In this document: positions 41,490-44,997 of the stretch, piece after piece
Numbering within the stretch: the stretch's first letter is position 1
Layout of the letters: each line of letters starts with the position of its first letter
Virus record (IMG/VR): IMGVR_UViG_3300026078_000042
Location: 1-44,997 of that record
Direction: 5' to 3' (one strand)
Length of the DNA: 44,997 nucleotides
Origin: a virus
The notes under the pieces: model-generated
Seen by the model: only the letters and a program-made list of their open reading frames with translations
The model's database searches: none
Told to the model about the DNA's origin: nothing
Translations under genes and position numbers: made by a program

Positions 41490-41675
41490 TTATTCAGAGT
41501 GAGGGAGATCAGGACCGTACTTACCGGCCTCTTTTAGTTGTTGCAGCGCTCTTTCTTGGCGCTTACGCAATCTTATGGAGTGTGCTACGGGAGTAGTGGG
41601 TCTACGTCTATTAGGAATAGCATATTTCAAAGAATCTCGCCTACGGGATATAGCCCGTTTAATTGTCGAGAACAT
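41490..41675 (-). CDS. Small basic protein
   Basis: The product is 61 aa, very rich in Arg and Lys (about one quarter), helix-prone, probably nucleic acid binding. GGAG 6 nt upstream supports the ATG. It is the last gene before the leader region of the amidoligase operon. No family recognised. Confidence 0.55.
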   Translation of the reverse strand: MFSTIKRAISRRRDSLKYAIPNRRRPTTPVAHSIRLRKRQERALQQLKEAGKYGPDLPHSE

Positions 41676-41697
41676 TACATACTCCGGATGATACCGG

Positions 41698-41976
41698 TCA
41701 GGACCTTACAGATACAGGTAGTGTCAGAGTACTTTTATCTTTGCGCGCTTCATCGTACAAAGATACGTCTTTCAACTGCGGGATGTTGTCTTTGAGCCAC
41801 TTCTCAGCAGACATTTTGTTAACTGTTATTGATATGCTGAGAGTGCCATGGAAAGGAAAGTTAGGATTTGGTAGGTTAGTGGAAAGGGTGATGATATCCG
41901 GTCTATTGTTTCTCCGTATGATGTCGGCCGAGTGAACTACCAGTGCGAACAGAACCCCAACGTTTTGGATAGCCAT
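41698..41976 (-). CDS. Hypothetical protein, GGAG-preceded start
   Basis: The product is 92 aa from ATG 41976 with GGAG 8 nt upstream, preferred over an in-frame upstream ATG at 42009. The N-terminus (IQNVGVLFALVVHSADII) is hydrophobic and beta-prone. Overlaps the 55-aa gene by 74 nt. Unknown function. Confidence 0.5.
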   Translation of the reverse strand: MAIQNVGVLFALVVHSADIIRRNNRPDIITLSTNLPNPNFPFHGTLSISITVNKMSAEKWLKDNIPQLKDVSLYDEARKDKSTLTLPVSVRS

Positions 41977-42070
41977 CTTGTTGGCTCCTTTTGTCCCGAT
42001 GTTTATCAAGTCTTATATTCAACCAACGAAAAAGGGCTAGCACCAGAATCACATCTAATGCTAGCCCCAT
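41903..42070 (-). CDS. Small single-span membrane protein
   Basis: The product is 55 aa starting 5 nt after the csrA stop. Residues 2-14 are a short hydrophobic segment (GLALDVILVLALF) followed by a basic, soluble tail, suggesting an inner-membrane peptide with a cytoplasmic tail. AAAGG upstream at 11 nt. Overlaps the next gene. Confidence 0.45.
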   Translation of the reverse strand: MGLALDVILVLALFRWLNIRLDKHRDKRSQQDGYPKRWGSVRTGSSLGRHHTEKQ

Positions 42071-42074
42071 GATT

Positions 42075-42278
42075 TTAAAACCTTTTCTTTCCGCCAGTTC
42101 CGAGTAGACCCAATCTATTGAAGACTTCACCCCTATGTATAGAAACATTAGGGTCTTTAGTTTTAACTCCAATCCTTATTTGGCTTCCCTTTATACTCAG
42201 TAGAGTGAAGACTACATCCATGTCTCCTATGATAATCTCGTCCTGCCCATCTTTAACCTTTCTAGTTAATATCAGCAT
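42075..42278 (-). CDS. csrA: CsrA family RNA-binding regulator
   Basis: The product is 67 aa, the usual CsrA size. MLILTRKV at the start (Leu4, Arg6), IIIGDMDVVFTLLSIKG and VSIHRGEVF with Arg49 are the CsrA signature and RNA-contact residues. CsrA dimers bind GGA in hairpin loops near ribosome sites and control translation of host carbon, motility and biofilm genes. The region before its ATG reads GGCGGACGGAT, so a GGA overlaps its own ribosome site and self-regulation is plausible. Confidence 0.9.
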   Translation of the reverse strand: MLILTRKVKDGQDEIIIGDMDVVFTLLSIKGSQIRIGVKTKDPNVSIHRGEVFNRLGLLGTGGKKRF

Positions 42279-43056
42279 ATCCGTCCGCCTTTGTTGGTAA
42301 GAGATGCAGGCTAACTACGTTTCGACCGTAGTTCAGGATACTCCGCAAGGTACAGGGTAAACTGCCGTGACCTTCTAAGGCGGAGTCTCTCCTGGTTTTA
42401 ACTCATAAACTATTAGCCTATAGAACCGGTCGCGCTTGTTTCCTGTGATCTAATACGCCGGACGAGTGGCCGGAAACCCGTACGGTACTATCTCTACTCC
42501 ACATCAACTAAAAAGGAACTGACCTACTTGTTTCGACTTCGCCGTATCGGGGTAGAGTAGACACAGCGGGAAACAAGTTGCGTGCCGGCCGGTTCCAAAC
42601 TTCTTCTTTCTCGAATCCTCTTCCTAGCCCATTAGGCGATATTCAGAAGAGGATTCTGGAAAGTATCAATCATCCGATCCTAAGATGCTTACATCAAGTT
42701 TTGAGAGTATTATCGCATCAAAACCTCCTTAGTAAGGTAGGAGGATTGCAGCATCGAGCCAAGGGGCAACGTAGGGGAACGTTGGAGGCTATCGGGGTAG
42801 GAGCCTCAAAACTCAACACTGCAACCCTCCTAAAGATTAGACACAAGCTATGCAATAAAGTTCCCCGGTCTTTAGGCTTAAGGTCCCGGGGAATAACCCT
42901 GCTGAGTTATTTCTATATTCAAGCTTATGCGATCCAGTTTCCACATGCTTAAAATCTTTAATTGCTTGTGTATTCTATAGCCGTCACCCTGGCATGGGGA
43001 GGACCAAGCTTCGCAATCCTCCTACAGATTAGACAAGCTTGGCCATAAAAAGTTCC
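42279..43056. ncRNA. Large structured non-coding region (candidate ncRNA)
   Basis: About 780 nt without a credible gene but with dense base pairing: AACTACG/CGTAGTT (7 bp) near 42314-42334, a broken 20-bp pairing of 42424-42447 with 42562-42594, GAATCCTCTTC/GAAGAGGATTC (42613-42623 with 42646-42656), GTTTTGAG/CTCAAAAC (42698-42705 with 42805-42812), and TTCCCCGG/CCGGGGAA near 42861-42892. Two related 45-nt copies lie at its right end. It may be an RNA upstream of csrA; the strand is not known. Confidence 0.5.
42821..42865. repeat. 45-nt repeat, copy A
   Basis: Copy A, about 80% identical with copy B (43013-43057): both read GCAAYCCTCCTAMAGATTAG, an ACA..AAGCT segment and end AAGTTCCC. An inverted partial copy (TAGGAGGATTGC, 42738-42749) pairs with either, perfectly with copy B and with one mismatch in copy A. 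Confidence 0.7.
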
Positions 43057-43057
43057 C
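43013..43057. repeat. 45-nt repeat, copy B
   Basis: Copy B ends at the stop codon of the 43057-43284 gene, inside an 8-bp stem AAGCTT-type (CCAAGCTT/AAGCTTGG) in the leftward direction. Its inverted match at 42738-42749 is 12 of 12 bp. Confidence 0.7.
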
Positions 43058-43284
43058 TAGGAGTCCTTAGCCTCTTGAATGATGACCTTTGTCCCTGAGT
43101 GCAAAGCGGCCCTTACAGTAAGCTTCCACGCTGTAGGAGCCGCGTCGAGTAAAGCGGTCAAGATATTTGCCAGGGCTGCGCAAGCCACCGGTAAATCTAT
43201 TTCGGGATGATCGTCCATATATTTGGTGAGTAAAGCATCGATTTCCTTCTCAATAGGACCTAAGTCCTTTACTTTCCAGTGCAT
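43057..43284 (-). CDS. Hypothetical 75-aa helical protein
   Basis: The product is mostly helical, with an acidic N-terminal half and an Ala/Leu-rich second half (LPVACAALANILTALLDA). GGAG about 9 nt upstream. Ends at the repeat copy B. No family recognised. Confidence 0.6.
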   Translation of the reverse strand: MHWKVKDLGPIEKEIDALLTKYMDDHPEIDLPVACAALANILTALLDAAPTAWKLTVRAALHSGTKVIIQEAKDS

Positions 43285-43301
43285 AAACTGTACTCCAAAT
43301 G

Positions 43302-43326
43302 AAAAGGCCGGGCACTAAGCCCGGCC
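43302..43326 (-). terminator. Leftward rho-independent terminator
   Basis: GGCCGGGC (43306-43313) pairs with GCCCGGCC (43319-43326), 8 bp, loop ACTAA. In the leftward direction the stem is followed by TTTTC. It would end transcripts of the tiny membrane genes upstream. Confidence 0.65.
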
Positions 43327-43331
43327 TATAG

Positions 43332-43400
43332 TTAATCGAACCACGATAAGATGTAGCTTATCACTACGAACGCTATCACAATACAGATTATCAAGTGCAC
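43332..43400 (-). CDS. 22-residue membrane peptide, GTG start
   Basis: The frame starts with GTG after GGGGG (7 nt spacing) and encodes HLIICIVIAFVVISYIL then SWFD: one membrane helix. Directly behind the 32-residue peptide. Short, so possibly accidental, but its composition and ribosome site fit. Confidence 0.4.
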   Translation of the reverse strand: MHLIICIVIAFVVISYILSWFD

Positions 43401-43402
43401 GA

Positions 43403-43501
43403 CTATTCCCCCACGTCTGTCAAGCCCATGACTACGCTCACAACCAAGAGTACCACTAGGATACCCGCGACTATGTAAAAGGCTGCTGCCAACTTATTCA
43501 T
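43403..43501 (-). CDS. 32-residue membrane peptide
   Basis: MNKLAAAFYIVAGILVVLLVV: a charged start then one helix (residues 5-26) and an acidic end. No strong ribosome site is seen. Together with the 22-residue peptide it forms a tandem of tiny membrane proteins, as used by some phages to change host membrane functions. Confidence 0.5.
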   Translation of the reverse strand: MNKLAAAFYIVAGILVVLLVVSVVMGLTDVGE

Positions 43502-43530
43502 CTTGATATTACCGCTCTAGTTTAACCACA

Positions 43531-43558
43531 TAAGGACCTTAATATCTTAAGGTCCTTA
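43531..43558. promoter_or_regulatory. Perfect 12-bp hairpin
   Basis: TAAGGACCTTAA (43531-43542) pairs over all 12 bp with TTAAGGTCCTTA (43547-43558) around a 4-nt loop. There is no U-run on either side. It lies between the 50-aa gene and the membrane peptides, so operator, RNA stability element or weak terminator are all possible. Confidence 0.55.
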
Positions 43559-43579
43559 AGCTGATAAACTAAAGTCACC

Positions 43580-43732
43580 TTACTCGATAACTAATGTAAT
43601 CCTCCTGATGACGTGCATATAAGGCTGCATAGCATCTACACAGACCTTTATTATGTCAAACCACTTAGAGTGGGCTACCCCAGTAGTCCCATCACTGAAC
43701 GTCACAATGACCGTGTAAGTTATGGTTTCCAT
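43580..43732 (-). CDS. Hypothetical 50-aa protein
   Basis: METITYTVIVTFSDGTTGV is a strand-turn-strand start, followed by a helix and a strand MHVIRRITLVIE. AGGATGAGG lies just upstream. Beta-alpha-beta; no family recognised. Early, strongly preceded genes of this kind in phages are often host-takeover factors. Confidence 0.6.
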   Translation of the reverse strand: METITYTVIVTFSDGTTGVAHSKWFDIIKVCVDAMQPYMHVIRRITLVIE

Positions 43733-43754
43733 AGCCTCATCCTAAAGCTAGCAG

Positions 43755-43778
43755 AAAAGGGGGAGCCTAAGCTCCCCC
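43755..43778 (-). terminator. Leftward terminator of the 382-aa gene
   Basis: GGGGGAGC (43759-43766) pairs with GCTCCCCC (43771-43778), loop CTAA; in the leftward direction TTTTC follows. It lies 23 nt after the stop of the large gene, so that gene seems to form its own transcript. Confidence 0.75.
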
Positions 43779-43801
43779 GATGATGGTGTCGTAGTCTCTT
43801 A

Positions 43802-44950
43802 TCAGACTGCCGCTTGCTGCGGAGTGCTCTGATTCTCCGGGCCGTGCTCTTCTACGTCTGGAGCCATATCCTTGATATTCTGCTCATCGATGGCTTTCTG
43901 CTCCAGATACGCTTCCTTGTCGTCTGCCAGGGCCATCTTCTCCGAATCCGTCTCGGCCAGGTTCCAGTCTTCCTCCGTGACCCAGTCGGGCTTGACCAAG
44001 GGCTCCCCTGAAACCACTTCGGGCAGAGCTTGACGCTCGGCTTCGGTAACGACCGGCTTGCTTCCGGCTTCCGCTGCCTGTTCCCGTGTCTTGTCGTGTA
44101 CCTTCTGTGCAGCAGCCCGGATGTTGGATGCACACACATACAGATACTGACGAATCACAGTCGGCTCAACTGTCCCGTAAGCATCGTGGATTGCACGCTT
44201 CAGATGGTTCAAGGCTTCGACCGTTTCGTCGTCAATCTTGACATCTTCCGAGACGTGTCCACCACGAGCCATCCCAGCATCAGCACCCTGAGTAGCTGTT
44301 GAGCTTACCCCGGCCGCTGCGTTCTTATCCGCAGCCTCCTTCGTAGCCCGTTCCGCTGCCCTACGGTGCAACTCCTGCTTCGACTTGAGCGTATCCCCCG
44401 CTTTTTGGGCCATACGAAAGTCAGCCATGAACAGGGTTGAGCCCTTGTCCTTGTCCGCGTACCGCTTGCCCCAGGGATCGAGGAACCCATCGGGAATGAA
44501 CCTCTGTTCCTTGCTCTCGTGATCCTTTTCGAAGTTCCACAGTTCCTGTAGAACGATCGAAAGATCTTCCGCCCTGTCAATGGCCGAGAACAGAGTCGAT
44601 TTGATAGACATATACGTCCCGAGAGCTTTGATCCCTCCCGTCGTAGCAATCTGATTGATCGATTTGGCCTTCAGCTCGGAGCAAGCCTTGGACTCGGCTT
44701 GAGCAAAAGTTCCCTTGGCTTGGTGAACCGTATCACACTGCTGTATGACCCGGAACATCTTGCCTGTGAGTCCTTCTGTGGTACGGACCAGGGTAACAAT
44801 GGTCTTGAAGATGTTCTCTACTAGCTCAGGCTTGAACTCTGCCCGAGTAAGGATATTGAATATCTGTGCTCTGCCCTGGCCTTCCATCGCAGCGTTTGCC
44901 AATTGCTGGGCCTTCAACTGCGACTCGGTGAATTTCACTTCAGTATTCAT
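43802..44950 (-). CDS. Hypothetical 382-aa Ala/Glu-rich protein
   Basis: The product is highly helical, with long charged Ala/Glu/Lys/Gln-rich stretches and an acidic C-terminus (EEHGPENQSTPQQAAV). GGAG 6 nt upstream. G+C is visibly higher and codons are more uniform than in nearby small genes, a sign of strong expression. It has its own terminator. No family recognised; a structural or abundant early protein is possible. Confidence 0.65.
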   Translation of the reverse strand: MNTEVKFTESQLKAQQLANAAMEGQGRAQIFNILTRAEFKPELVENIFKTIVTLVRTTEGLTGKMFRVIQQCDTVHQAKGTFAQAESKACSELKAKSINQIATTGGIKALGTYMSIKSTLFSAIDRAEDLSIVLQELWNFEKDHESKEQRFIPDGFLDPWGKRYADKDKGSTLFMADFRMAQKAGDTLKSKQELHRRAAERATKEAADKNAAAGVSSTATQGADAGMARGGHVSEDVKIDDETVEALNHLKRAIHDAYGTVEPTVIRQYLYVCASNIRAAAQKVHDKTREQAAEAGSKPVVTEAERQALPEVVSGEPLVKPDWVTEEDWNLAETDSEKMALADDKEAYLEQKAIDEQNIKDMAPDVEEHGPENQSTPQQAAV

Positions 44951-44997
44951 ACAAACTCCGATTAAGTTAATGAGATTTGACCTAAACCCGGAGCATT
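44951..44997 (-). promoter_or_regulatory. Upstream region of the leftmost-transcribed early gene
   Basis: This holds the CGGAG ribosome site of the 382-aa gene and a little A+T-rich sequence. Any promoter must lie further out, beyond the end of the window. Confidence 0.4.

Noticed and set aside
41903-42172. Longer start for the 55-residue membrane protein
   Set aside because: The upstream start lies inside csrA; a start just after the csrA stop is more likely.
42301-42390. tRNA on the (-) strand near csrA
   Set aside because: A 7-bp hairpin with a TCGAA-like loop exists, but acceptor and anticodon arms do not form.
42578-42952. 124-residue (+) frame in the structured region
   Set aside because: No ribosome site, Leu/Arg-rich shadow-like composition, wrong strand for the region, and it runs through several perfect RNA stems.
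42279-43056. CsrB-type sponge RNA as a firm call
   Set aside because: GGA frequency is only slightly above chance on either strand, so this is kept as a weak hypothesis.
1-44997. CRISPR array, insertion sequence or integrase
   Set aside because: No regularly spaced repeats, transposase or recombinase motifs, or attachment duplication were seen by eye.
1-44997. Phage RNA polymerase or sigma factor
   Set aside because: No protein shows single-subunit RNA polymerase or sigma region patterns; promoters look sigma70-like instead.

Overview
The window looks like the complete or near-complete genome of a virulent tailed phage with a podovirus plan. It carries a large terminase, portal, scaffold, coat protein, head-to-tail adaptor and nozzle-like proteins, tail fibres and three very large glycine/glutamine-rich internal virion proteins. 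No sheath, tube or tape-measure gene is visible, and I see no integrase or repressor. No phage RNA polymerase or sigma factor is recognisable, so host polymerase is probably used throughout. A GH108 lysozyme, a 3TM holin and a CsrA homologue point to a Gram-negative, probably proteobacterial, host; this is inference.

Layout. Positions 1-494 are non-coding with two sigma70-like promoters. Positions 495-23657 (+) are a packed late block: small unknown genes including a SprT-like protein (0.5-2.7 kb), decoration-like proteins (2.7-5.75 kb), a tRNA-Thr lying directly against terL, then terL, portal, scaffold, capsid, tail and internal virion proteins. At 23.6-25.7 kb the (+) endolysin and holin genes are interleaved and overlapped with (-) genes, and the block ends in a strong (+) terminator at 25641. 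Positions 25.3-35.7 kb (-) are replication and nucleotide genes: YprB-like exonuclease, HD hydrolase, T7 endonuclease I-like resolvase, 5'-3' exonuclease, SLOG protein, putative SSB, family A DNA polymerase, DnaB-like helicase and primase. A promoter/operator-like inverted repeat lies at 35.7 kb.

Positions 35.8-41.1 kb (-) hold the most striking module: an ATP-grasp ligase, a class II glutamine amidotransferase with a zinc-ribbon tail, an Amidoligase_2 enzyme, a phiEco32-type COOH-NH2 ligase and two unrecognised proteins. It looks like a dedicated pathway that makes amide or peptide bonds using ammonia or amines. Positions 41.1-43.3 kb hold a csrA homologue, small genes and about 780 nt of highly structured non-coding sequence with repeats. 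Positions 43.3-45 kb hold tiny membrane peptides, a 50-residue protein and a 382-residue unknown protein with its own terminator.

How it works together (inference): leftward genes are expressed early, remodel the host (CsrA, amidoligase module, small proteins) and replicate DNA; rightward genes are expressed late for virion assembly and lysis. Many genes overlap by 1, 4 or 8 nt, so translational coupling is general. Several alternative-frame and antisense overlaps are real enough to need experimental checks.
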